This document shows, one piece after another, positions 26,748 through 39,000 of a stretch of DNA of 64,000 nt. Positions within the stretch are counted from its first letter, which is position 1, and each line of letters begins with the position of its first letter. Both the position numbers and the translations under genes were made by a program. Source of the DNA: Pachypanchax playfairii (lineage: Eukaryota; Chordata; Actinopteri; Cyprinodontiformes; Aplocheilidae); assembly GCA_006937955.1 (NCBI GenBank), contig SSNP01000031.1:1623718-1687717 (forward strand). Reading direction: 5' to 3'. The notes below the pieces were generated by a model. That model had not been told where the DNA came from, did not search any database, and saw nothing but the letters and a program-made list of their open reading frames with translations.

Positions 26748-27685
26748 TAGTGATGTGCGATACCACTAATTTTCTTTCCGATCCTATTCTAAGTAAATTT
26801 CAGACCAGTATCAGCAATACCGATCCGATACCGATACTTTTCAAAAAATGTTCTGTTTGGAAAATTACATTATAAAATTAGTGTATTTAAGGCAGCTGTT
26901 CCCATTAGACTATCACAAATAAATACCTACATATATACCAGATGATTTAAATCATTTTCCCCAATTTAGAAATTGTGCAAAAGTCTCAACAACTCCACAT
27001 TCTGTCCTACCCGGATACCTGAAGGATTTCAAGAGGGATGTCTGTTTCACCCTTGCAGCACCTTATCTCTCCTCTCCTCTGATCATGACATCTTCATATT
27101 CTGTTTTATGATTTATTTTTAAAAGTTTCAAGATGTTTCTAGTGTTTCCATGTGTTGGTTTAGTCATTTTAAGGGCAGCTGCAGGAACACTAAGTTACTG
27201 CATCCATTTGGAGATGGAAAGTTAATATTCCACACACCATCTGTAACGCTTGACTGGAAGTTAGTGCTTTTATTTTGATAGTACATCCAGTAGACTTCCT
27301 CCACAGATCCTGCTGGTGTAAAAGCACATAGCATGCTACCAGTGAACAACTTACATACATGTTACATACTGCATTGATGCTGTTTGTGACACTAAAGTTG
27401 CTCTACACACGACGGTGTTTGTTCTGCCGTGTTAATTCTAGCTGACAGTAAGCGCACTGCAGCAACAGGTGAGGAGCGTCCTTCTGCTTTTATATTGTAA
27501 TGTCACGCACTTTGCTAAGCGGAAGAAGAAGTAGTTGACCAACTGAACATGATTTGCAATTTTCCAGTTAATGACAAACTAAATATTGGCTTAAAATTTC
27601 TAAAATATCGATAGATTATCGATTCCAAAGCATAAAAGCTGGAATTGGAGGTATCGATCTTTTAGTATCGATCCGCACATCCCTA
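26748..27685. mobile_element. Non-autonomous hAT-like element, 938 bp
   Basis: The left end tagtgatgtgcgatacc and the reverse complement of the right end, tagggatgtgcggatcg, form imperfect terminal inverted repeats. Just inside both ends are repeats of the rhythm ccgataccgatac/atcgata. The flanking octamers gcggaaag (26740-26747) and gtggaaat (27686-27693) match at 6 of 8 positions, as expected for an aged 8-bp hAT duplication. No transposase frame is seen. Confidence 0.6.
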
Positions 27686-27693
27686 GTGGAAAT

Positions 27694-28698
27694 ACCCAGA
27701 ACCTTGTAAGGACGTGATGGTGCTGACTTTGTGAATAATAAAAGGCACCTGAATGAAAAGATTCTTTGGGCAGGGCACTTCCTTTCGGGGGTGCTCTGTT
27801 CCAGACAATATCCCAAAATTGAACCTGTCTCTGGTCTGAGTTATTTCTGGGTGTTTCCAGGTTGATCTTGGGGAGAAAAGGAGTAAACGAGTTGGTATCG
27901 TTGGTGGTTTGGTACTACAATGGGGTTAAAGGAAATCAGCCCGACAGTTTACAGAAACCTTTATGTTCACAATTGAGATTGTTTAAAATAGCCGAAATCC
28001 ACCTTGGACTTAGCCTTGCTGGGACAAGCTGTGAGCTTGTCAATCTGGTAATAATTCATCTTTGTTTCTCCAAATTGACGTACCCTGAAAATTAGCTGAT
28101 GAAACTATTCTTTTAAACATCTTGAAAGTTTAAATCAAGACTGAAATGAGCCTTAAAATTTTCCAAGTTTGTCAATTCAGTGTTTGCGTTGAAAGAACTA
28201 AAGTAAAAATCCATCAAAATGTAATAATATGGATACATTTTTTTGGAAATGGCATCTTTAAGATGAAATCTAAATATTTTGTCTGTTCACAGTAACATAT
28301 TTCAGATGGAAAGAGAGTACAGCCATCAGATTTAAACATTTGACCGTTTTTAATCAGACACGGTGATTTAGAGTCACAGCACAGTGAATTTTTATGGGCA
28401 GCACCAGCTTAATGCTATCAACAGAAAAGCCGTCCCATGTCTTCCGTCTTGTTTACGATCATCGATCTGGTTTTATATATCTAATTTCCATTAAAATCTC
28501 TGTCAGGTACGTTAATTACTTGCCAAAGTTTGTTTATGAACCGCTGGTGAAAGTAAAACGACTTCTCATCATCGTCTGTCTGTTGTTTCACCACACCACA
28601 AATTCAAAGTGACGTGTTGTATTATTGCATAATCCAGAAGCATATGGATGTGAGTCTTGCCCATCAGCTGAAGGAACATTTCAGAGTCCTGAAAGGTT
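27694..28698. other. Non-coding, nothing recognised
   Basis: AT-rich sequence inside the presumed sv2a first intron. Frames are short and without domains. Confidence 0.5.
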
Positions 28699-28706
28699 CT
28701 TTAAAG

Positions 28707-28909
28707 CAGTGTTTCCCAACCCTGGTCCTCAAGGCACACTGTCCTGCATGTTTTAGATGTTTCCCTGCTCCAACACAGCTGAGTTAAATGAGCAAATTAC
28801 AAGACAAGTTGTTTGGTAATTTGCTCATTTAACTCAGCTGTGTTGGAACAGGGAAACATCTAAAACATGCAGGACAGTGTGCCTTGAGGACCAGGGTTGG
28901 GAAACACTG
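28707..28909. mobile_element. Near-perfect palindromic foldback MITE, 203 bp
   Basis: Two 94-base arms (28707-28800 and 28816-28909) are reverse complements with one mismatch around a 15-base loop. The ends are CAGTGTTTCCCAACC. Flanking octamers ctttaaag (28699-28706) and ctttaaac (28910-28917) match at 7 of 8 positions, supporting a hAT-type non-autonomous insertion. Confidence 0.85.
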
Positions 28910-29147
28910 CTTTAAACAACAGGTTCATCAGAAGGTGCAGCGGTGCTGCAGCAAACAGGTTAAACACGTATTTTCCTGCTTCTTTTTCTTAATTTCAAGC
29001 ATCATTTGCTGTTGCACACAGCTTAGTAGGACATGTTGGTTTTCATCTGTGCTGCTAATGCATTACTGTCAAACCTGATGCTTAATTGCATAAACAAAGT
29101 CTGGTGCTGTGAAGCTGTTCTAATTGACTTCCTTTGATGTAATTATT

Positions 29148-29399
29148 ACCTCCGCCAAGAAGGTAATGTTTTCATCAGAGTCTGTCTGTCTGTTAGTAGG
29201 ATAACTTAAAAACATATCCATGGATTTTGATGAAATTTTCAGGAAAGGTCAGAAATGACCCAATGAAGAGTTGATTAGATTTTGGGGGTGATCCAGATTA
29301 CCGTCTGGATTCAGGATTTTTTTTTAAGGATACAGACATAGTACTTTCTACAATATGTCCACTTGGCGAAGGTCTGCGCTCTCTGAGTGCTTTTCTAGT
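29148..29399. mobile_element. Interspersed repeat with ACCTCCGCCAAG ends
   Basis: The left end acctccgccaag and the inverted copy cttggcgaaggt (about 29362-29373) face each other. The right border reads gcgctctctgagtgcttttctagt. I recognise this as a widely dispersed fish repeat type, but cannot assign a superfamily. Confidence 0.55.
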
Positions 29400-29775
29400 A
29401 TTAATAATGTAACATTTCTTCATTTCCATTTACTGGAACTGTTTAGATCCTTAAAAGGATTTCTGCCTCCCACTTTGAAAATTCCTGTTATGTAGACTCT
29501 CTAGGAAACCTCACACACAGCAATAATCTTACAACAATTAAAACAAAAAGAAACGAAAACCACAAAAATTAGTTGTAGCTCTTCATCATGAAAGGAAGCA
29601 CTCAAGGCGTTCGGGCTTTGAGAAGCCTCCATCAGAAAGCACTCAGTGTCCAAGGCCTAATGTCTCACCTCGTAATTACAGCTCAGAACTTCCTGTGACT
29701 CAGCAGAGAGAACGTGCGGGGTGGACATTAAAGGTCAACAATATCAAAAGAAACTTACTTATGGGTAAGGTAGTT

Positions 29776-29815
29776 TGGTTTGGCTGTGATGGACTGGTGA
29801 CCTGTCCTGAACCCT
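29776..29815 (+). mobile_element. Short tRNA-SINE body fragment
   Basis: The string gtgatggactggtgacctgtcc matches the central body of the intact SINE at 54202-54560. Only about 40 bases remain. Confidence 0.5.
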
Positions 29816-30085
29816 TCACATGAACAAATGTGCATGATGGATGTTTTGTTGTATTTCCAACTGAAAATACAAAGAAACATTTGAGGCTTCTGTTTCTCAT
29901 GATCGCTGAATCCTTTAAAAAACCTGCTGTAACTTTTTGAAATGTCCACTCTCTCCATAGGTTTAAGAAGAACCTGCTGTCAGTAAGTTCTTTGAAGCTT
30001 TGGAATACATCCTGAGTAACCTGAAGGATATTCAAGGGGCTACTCAGCAAGACCTTTGTGTTGCTTCTTCTGCAACTTCTTAAAA

Positions 30086-33000
30086 ATGGAGGACGGCTAC
30101 CAAAATCGGACTGCCTTCATTAAAGGTGCCAAAGACATTGCCAAAGAGGTCAAGCGGCAAGCCGTCAAGAAGGTGGGCCGCTCGGTGGATCGGGTGAGCG
30201 ATGAGTACAGCAGGCGATCCTACAGCCGCTTTGAGGAAGATGATGATGACTACCCCATGCAAGGGAGCCAAGATGGAGGATACTACCGCAGCGACAGTCA
30301 GGCAGCTAACGACGACGAGGGAGGACACAGCGACTCCACAGAGGGTCATGATGAGGAAGATGAGATCTACGAAGGCGAGTACCAAGGAATTCCCAAAGCT
30401 GATTCTGGTAAAGGAAGTCTGTCTGGAGGTCCGGAATCGATGGCGGCTGGAGCGCAACAGTTCAGAGACATCGGGGTGTCCGAGGCTGAGAGACGGAAGG
30501 ACCAGGAGGAGCTAGCTCAACAGTATGAAACCATTTTACAGGAATGTGGTCACGGGAAGTTCCAGTGGAGCCTGTACTTTGTGCTGGGGCTGGCTCTCAT
30601 GGCGGACGGCGTTGAAATCTTTGTGGTGGGGTTTGTTCTCCCCAGCGCAGAGAAGGACATGTGTCTGTCTGAACCCAACAAAAGCATGCTAGGTAAGATG
30701 CTTTAACTGGGCAGCTGCAACAACTCTACATGTTTCCTCTTGTCAACAAATGCACAAAGTATTAGTGATGCAACCTTCTGTGCTGTTGCTCCTCTTCTAC
30801 AAGTGCTATTTAAAACACTTAAATGAGTCACTGTTGCTCTTGGCGACAAGCTCCTTTCATCACACTGATCACACGTGCCGTTTATTTTTGAGCTAATCCC
30901 ACATACATCACGCGGAGCTAACAGATATCGGAACATTTGATTGTCCTCTGAATGCTAATTGCACCCAATTGCCAAATTTATTTATCTACATTTCTTTGAA
31001 AAGAACACGAGTCATGCGGTTGACATTTTTGTGATTATCTCTGTGGCGTGAACACACCAAGAAATGCAGGGATGACTACTTCTAACCCTTCAACTGCCAA
31101 AGTAGCAAAATTGCAGCTTCTCCAACCTCTGAATAAAAGTATAATAAACAGGTTTTTAAATGCATCATGGGTATTTTTACTTGCCACCTACAGCTGACAA
31201 TGATGTAGATCTTGGATTTTAACACAACATTTAAGTGCAGTCACATGTAAATGTTTGCTGAGAACTGGCAGTTAAAGGGTTACGGAAATATACGAACAAT
31301 GCAGATGTGACCCATTTATTAAAAAAATAATTAGGGATGCAGCGATACCGATACTGGTATCGGTGCCGATACCATTCTAATGTATTCGTATCGGTATCGG
31401 TTAGTTAACCGATAACATGATCCGATACTTAAAAAGTGGAAACTCTGCAATAATTTCACAGAAATTTTTATTTTTCACTTGAAATGTTTGTTTTGTGGTC
31501 ATTTTTTATTAATATCTATTTTTTGTTGTTGTAACAAGTAAAGAAGAAAATAAAACTTGTCTTCCAATTCATTACATATTTTGTATGGTAGGAGTATTAG
31601 CATTGGTACTCGGTATCAGCAAGTACTCAGCTCTAATTATTGGTATCGTGTGGTTTTGAGGAAAGTGGCATCGTTGCATCCCTAAAAAGAATTTTTGAAA
31701 CAGTGTTTGAGTAAATTATTTGCTTTTTACGTGTTTTCTCAAAGAGCTTGAAAAACTTGCAGTCCTGCAGGCCAATATGAATAAATCTGATTGTTAAAAT
31801 TAAATCCTTAGAATTAAAACTGTAGTCCAAAAAACAGTAAATTATATAAGAGTCTTTTATAAACATACTTAAACTCTTTTGATACTCATCACTGCATTAT
31901 CTACTTCTATAAATACATTTACTAGTACATTCTAATTAGAATAAATCTAGAGTATAAAAAGCTTGGTTTAGTATCTTTGCATTCTATTTTTTTCTTTCTT
32001 TTGCAGCTGGTACACGGTGTACTAAGCTGTAAAAATGACACAATACTTAAAAGTGTTTAAATCTCACCTTAAAAATCATTAAGACTCATTGGTTTTTATG
32101 CAATATGAGGACTTTTAAAAATCCATTTTAAATATAGATCTCACTTATTTTACTGTTTTTATTGGTTTATATCCTGATGTACAGCAGTTTTTATAAATTG
32201 TGCTCTATAAATAATTGAATTCAACGTTTGGATTTGAAATGTAAAGCGACTCAAATAATAGGTATCTGTGTTGTTTGCTCTTTTCACAGGTCTTATCGTT
32301 TATTTTGGGATGATGGTCGGGGCGTTCCTCTGGGGGGCTCTGGCCGATCGAATAGGCCGCCGGCAATCTCTTCTCATCTCGCTTTCCATCAACAGTGTCT
32401 TCTCCTTCTTCTCCTCCTTTGTTCAGGGTTACAGCACTTTCCTGTTTTGCCGTCTCCTCTCAGGTGTTGGGTAATGAAAAAACCTTTTTTTCCTCGTCTT
32501 AAACTCAGATTTTTGTTGTATAGAATTCCCATCATTAATATCACAGCTTCACAATTTAAATGTGCTGAATAAAATGTTCTTAATTTGGTCACTTCAAGCC
32601 GAGTATTTCATTGTAATTAGATTAATAGGAGAAAAATGAGTTTTTCAGTTAATCTGTGTAAGTCACAGACTCATTGCACTTCCACAGTTCAACAATAGAA
32701 AACAACAGAATAATTACAACTTGTTTTTTATTCTTTAGTGAACTGGTAAATAAAAATGCCTAAATAACCGAGCTCACACCAGTGACTTCACCTCTAGAGA
32801 GAGATCCACGAGGGTTGAGCTGCAACTTGTTTTGTTTTCTGAGAAATTAAATATTTAAAAGGTTTCTTCAGCATCTCAGGTTTCAAAAGAGTTATTATGA
32901 AATTAGCTGTTTTTTATACAAATTCCTCAGAAATTGAATGCTTTTTTTTAATTTCATGTTTCTTGAGCGTTTTAACTGACAAAATCATTCAACCTTTAAA

Positions 33001-36000
33001 GTGGCACTTAACTCAAGGGATGAGCCAGTTTGAATTATTTTCTTCAGGTGCACAGACTGCACATAAAGACATGAGACACAGACTGCATGGATCACACATC
33101 TCTGTCTACTTTCACTGTATACAAATATTAATGGTTTTAAAAATGTTATATTTTTTATCCATAAATATTTTTGGAGCCAGAGTCTGTTCTCTGGCTACAT
33201 GGTGCTCACCTGATCACAATCATGGTAACTGGTAAACAACTACTTATGGCTAAACATATTAAAAAATGCAAATTCAAGTGAGATAACACCTGGAAAGAAA
33301 TACCTAAGTTGTATTTTAATTTCTTAATTAGGACAGTGACCTATTTGGTGACATGGAGGGTGCAGGACTTAAACACAATACTGTAACCAACCACTAGGAG
33401 GCGCTTGGTTTGCTTTGGGCTCAACTTTTACTAGTGTGACAGTTATTCGTGTATTATTTAAAATCCAATTTTACGGATAATTTCTTCAAAAATAGACACG
33501 AGACAGTTTTTTAATTAAAAATAAGTTAAAAATCTGACACATTCACTTGTTTGGATTGTATTTGTCATTCTCAACGTGTATTTGATGCATTCTGAAAGCA
33601 ACAAAAAATGTCAAAAGGTACAGTTTTATAGAAGACAATTAATTTTAATAATAAATACAGCAGTGGCAATTAGCTTTAAACCAACAACAAGACTAAAATA
33701 ATTAACACAGAACAAACTAAACATGAGGTCAAAAACAGTCAATGTCCAAAGAAAACTTTAATGATCTTAAGAAATCCTTAAAATATTGTTGTTAAAGAGC
33801 ACCAAATGCTGTTGCAGAGCACTGTAACAACAAACAAAACAGTTAATTTCTATGTTTTCTCTCATTGTTTTGGAATAAATAAATGATTTGAACATCCTAA
33901 AGGTCTCAGTGATCTTTGGACTCAATCAGTCTCTGATTTTCTTGCAGAATTGGGGGTTCGATTCCCATCGTGTTCTCCTACTACTCTGAATTTCTTTCCC
34001 AAGAGAAAAGAGGTGAGCACCTGAGCTGGCTCTGCATGTTCTGGATGATCGGGGGAATATATGCATCTGCTATGGCCTGGGCCATCATCCCGCACTACGG
34101 TGAGTACAATGATGAACGTATTGAAGGTCAAACATTCTGTCAACTAGTCACAGTTTCAGATTCCTTAGTAAATATTCCTTCTTGTTGTTTTACAGGAAGC
34201 TTCCATGTTTACCTTCAAATTAAAATTTTGCACGTTCTTTTAAATCTGTTCCTTTTTCTATTCAACATAATAAAACAATCAACATATCTGTCCATATCCA
34301 CTATGAGTTAAACACAATGTTTTTAATGAGTTTCAGGAATAGATAGTGTATAAAAAAATGTTTATGAACAATAAAGCCACTTATAACACCCACTCACTAT
34401 GAGTCAACAGCCTCAGATTGTATTTGAAAGTTCTAAAATTGGTGTGTAAATGGGCCAAAAATGTGGGTGGAATTATGCAGAAACAACAACAATTAAAAAA
34501 AAACCCTCTAATTTGGGTTAAACACCATCTGGGTAATTAGTAGATCTTTCACATTAAAAGCTTTTATAAGTTTTGGATTCATATATTTGTCAGTACAGAA
34601 ACATCGTCTGTAAAATGTTTGAAATCTTGTTAAAATAACGACTTCAGTCAGTCAGTGTTCTGCTTCAGATCTGTAGATCTTTATCTTCCAACACAAACCT
34701 CAGTCACTCTGTTTTCTCTGTATCTATCTAGTCTGAATTCCATCAAATTAGAATATTTTTTAACAAAGTAATTTTATAAAATAGTATTTATTTATTACTT
34801 AAACTGTCTGCCCTTTATATAAAAATATACTTGGCAACACAGATTGGAGTAAGGTTTTATCAAAAAAAAAATCTGAATATAACATTTAAAATGACATGTG
34901 AAAACCCTTTCAAAATAAAAGAAACACAAGCTTCATAATATGCACCTGCTTTGAATGACTTAATACAGGAACACCTAGGAATGTATTTGTGCATATTTCT
35001 TTGCATTGAAATGTGATTTTAAAAATTTTCATCCCAGGTTGGAGTTTTCAGATGGGCTCGGCGTATCAGTTCCACAGCTGGCGCGTGTTTGTGTTAGTGT
35101 GTGCGTTTCCTTCAGTTGCAGCCATCGCAGCTCTAAACGCCGTGCCAGAGAGTCCTCGCTTCTACTTAGAGGTTAGCAAACGCACCTGCTAACATTTAAT
35201 CATGTTTGGGTCCTTGCTGCCACAAAATAAGTCAAATTAAAATAGATTTTCCAAATAATAACTTAACGGCTTGTATTTATTTTTTATTTTTTTACAGAAT
35301 GGCAAACATGATGAAGGCTGGATGGTTCTGAAGCAAGTTCATGACACAAACATGAGAGCTAAAGGTTACCCAGAGAGGGTGTTTACTGTGAGTATTTATA
35401 CGAAAAACATCACAGGTCAAAAACCAGAAACTTTAAACAGGTTTCTTTTTCATGTAACGTTACTTCAGACTAATGATATTAATAAAAGTTATCAAAAGTG
35501 TTAATTAGTTAAGTTTTGGAGGTAAAACTGTTTAAACTCTATCTGTTCTTGAATTGTTTACTATAATATGAAGTCAAAGCAACACAAGAGAGAATTTACG
35601 TGAATATTATTTAGAAAGATATGTTTATTTTCACGGCTGCTAATAAAGCCTGTAAATGACTTGTGTGTGTTGAATCAAAGGTCACCTCGATCAAGACGGT
35701 GAAGCAGATTGATGAGTTGGCGGATATTGGCACTGACACGCCGATCTGGCAGCGCTACAGAATGAAGATCATGAGTCTCTCACAGCAGGTCAGTGAAACT
35801 CCAAATACAGATTCAATGATGTAGGAGCTGTTTGCCATTTGGAAACCTTTCAGGAGTCGTTTGGAAGTATTTTGAGGTCCTTTTAGAAGTTGTGTGGGAA
35901 TTAGTAATTTGGGTGGAACCTAGGAAAGAGTTATAATTCCCATCCATAACTGTTGAAAGCATCATGACACGGTTGGAACTGTCCTGAACCAGCAGTGTAA

Positions 36001-39000
36001 TTATTACTGCACAAAAAGTGTTTTTTGACTCAAAACTGCCTGTAAAAACATTTGTGGAGCTAGTAAAATCAAACAGTGTCGATATGAGCACAGTTCTTTT
36101 TGTTTTGTCATATTGAATCATATTGAGAATGTTTTCATGGACTTTTTTTTTACTGCTTGTTTTTCTTAAACTTACATCTGAATCCAAACTTCTCTCCTTC
36201 TGCGCTACCGCTCACTTCGTCCATCATCGTTTTAAACTCCCTGCCGAATTGCTGAAAAGAATTGTAAGATAGGTAGGATGTGAAAGGATACATCAGACCC
36301 ATCTTTCAAATTTGGGGAAAAGCAGGACGCATTTCGAGGAAGTGTTTGAAGAATCCTTGGAATTTGAACACCCTTTGTCACGGCGCTGTGATGTAACATC
36401 CTTCAAATGAGACCTTGGAAGGATGCAGACCTTGAAGTTGGACACAAAGACTGAGGAAAAGAAGACTAAAAACTGAACTAGTAAATCAAGAACACAATGA
36501 AACTCAAGAGATCAAATGATAAAAACTAAAGACAAAACATAACAGAGATCATTAAATTACATAAATGGAACAAAAGATAAAGGTTTACCCTGTAAACCAA
36601 ACTGAAGTAAAATGTATTATATGTTAGTAGAATGAATTTTAAAGTATGTTACTTACTCTTGCAGCTTTTCTGCTCTGTACAAAAAGATTTAAACTAAAAT
36701 TATGTCTAATGTTCATCTGTATTCAACCTTCTTTTTGCTTCGTGCGTTCACCTACACTCTCCATCCACCCACCAACCATAACTAAAACATCCTGACAGTA
36801 AAAATTTTAGTTTGACGTAAAGTTCATTGTTAGAACTTAGTTAAAACTCAGGAATCAATTTAAGTGTTGGATTAAAAAACAATCTTTAGGCTCTGATCTT
36901 TAACCCTTTAAAACAAATCCACAAAACAACATCCTCAGTGTTCAACAGCAAGATCTTGCATCAGCTGTTGGCGCTTGCAGTACGTGCTGTGAACGACTGT
37001 CATCTGCTAACGCGTGAAATTTAACTTCAATATCTGTAACATGGAATGTTTTGACATCGTGTAACATTGATTAGCTATTGGATGCTGGATTGAATAATCA
37101 GAACTTTGAAAAAGTAAATCAGTTAAATACTTTTTGAGAATTTCTTTTAAAATACGTCCCTGATTCACGAGATATTTTTAAAACAAAGATGTGGCAGGAC
37201 GTGAAGAGCTCAGTGAGGGAACTATCATCTTATCTTGAATTTGAACAAGACAAAGGAGATGATTGTGGATTTTAGGAGCAGCAGCAACATGCCAAAACCA
37301 ATTTCCATCATGGTAAAAGATGTAGAGAATTATTAGCTGTAAAATTAACAAAATAGAAGCTATTTTGTGGTTTTGCTAATGGTTATTATCTGTGTAGCCA
37401 TGTAGCCTGTAGCCATGTTGAATTGGGCTGTCCCTAAAATAATAATCAGCTGTTGATGTTCATCCAAAGCTGTTTTTTCATGGTTTCAGATACGGAACAA
37501 CATTCTCGCCTGTTTCAGCCCAGAATATAAACGAACAACCTTCATGCTCATGGCCGTTTGGTTCAGCATGTCTTTCAGGTAAACAAACCTCCGGCCTGCA
37601 GGAAATCTCTCATATATCACACTCACCTTTTGGTATTTTTCCATCTTTCTTTTTTTTTCCCAACCTTGCAGTTATTACGGCTTGACGGTCTGGTTCCCAG
37701 ACATGATCAAGTACATCCAGAAACAGGAATATGAATCAAGAACCAAGATCTTCACTAAGGAAAGAACGGAACACGCCACTTTTAATTTCACCCTGGAAAA
37801 CCAAATTCATCGCGAAGGACACTATTTCAATGACAAGTACGTTTTATTTCTCCCCAAAACATAGTTAATTAGTCATTATTTAATTTCAAGCTGCAGTAAA
37901 GAAATTAAAATCTATCCACAGGTTCCTGAATCTGAAGATGAAGTCCATGGTGTTTGAAGACTCTGTGTTTGAGGAGTGCTACTTCGAGGACATCACCTCA
38001 ACACACACATTCTTCAGGAACTGCACCTTCATTGCGAGTTTGTTTTACAACACAGGTAAACTGAATTTTGCTATTTGTTGTATATTTAATGCAACAAATG
38101 AATTTGACCTCACATGGTTGCCATGAAACCTAGTATTTGTTTCCAGTCGTTATCAATCCTCCCCGTGTGATTAGATCACTGATAGCGTCGTGGTTTTCTG
38201 AGGTGTTTGTTTGATTAGATGTTGTTTATGTCATTTCAGCTGTTTAGCATCAGCTAATTAACTCACCCGCACTACATTCAGTTATCACCGTCCCATCCAG
38301 TTTATCTGTTCATCAGTTCTTTATTTTTGTTACTTTGTTTTAAACAGTTTTTGCTCATCTACTGTTTGTGCCAGATCTATGTGTAGCCCCACCTCTTGTT
38401 GAGTTGGGGACACACATACATCTGGAACCGCTCCATTTGAAACCGTCCATAACAGGGAGGGACATCAGGTATTATATTTTAAGCTGATTGGAGGACGAGC
38501 CAGCAAGTGTCTGCCTTTGATGACTTGTCTTTAGCCAATCACAGTAAATCAAGCTCTTGCGACTCCATTCGGGAGAAAAACACACACATCGTTACTACTA
38601 AGAAAAGGAAAACACATCTTTACTATCAGGAAATTCACAAAGTTCTTACCTTTGATCATTTTTCAATGAAGAAATCGTCTCTAATTCTCCTAAAACAGAT
38701 TGAATAGTCGCTTTTATGCGTACATCCACCGGCGCAGCCATGTTTGTTTTGCTTTGTCTGCCTGGACACTTGCTGCCAATCATACCTGAACACCCGCCCC
38801 AAAGCACAATGCTAACACATGATTGGTCTGAACATTTTTTTGGACCAAAATAGACGGTTTTCAATGGAGCGGTACAGGACGGATTTTCATGGGTTTGGAA
38901 AACTCCAAATCTCACGAGAATCCATCTTGCAGCGCAAAGCTAGCTTGTGGTTTTAGCTTCTGCTTCTTATGACCAAACTTTACAGATAAACACTTTAAAG

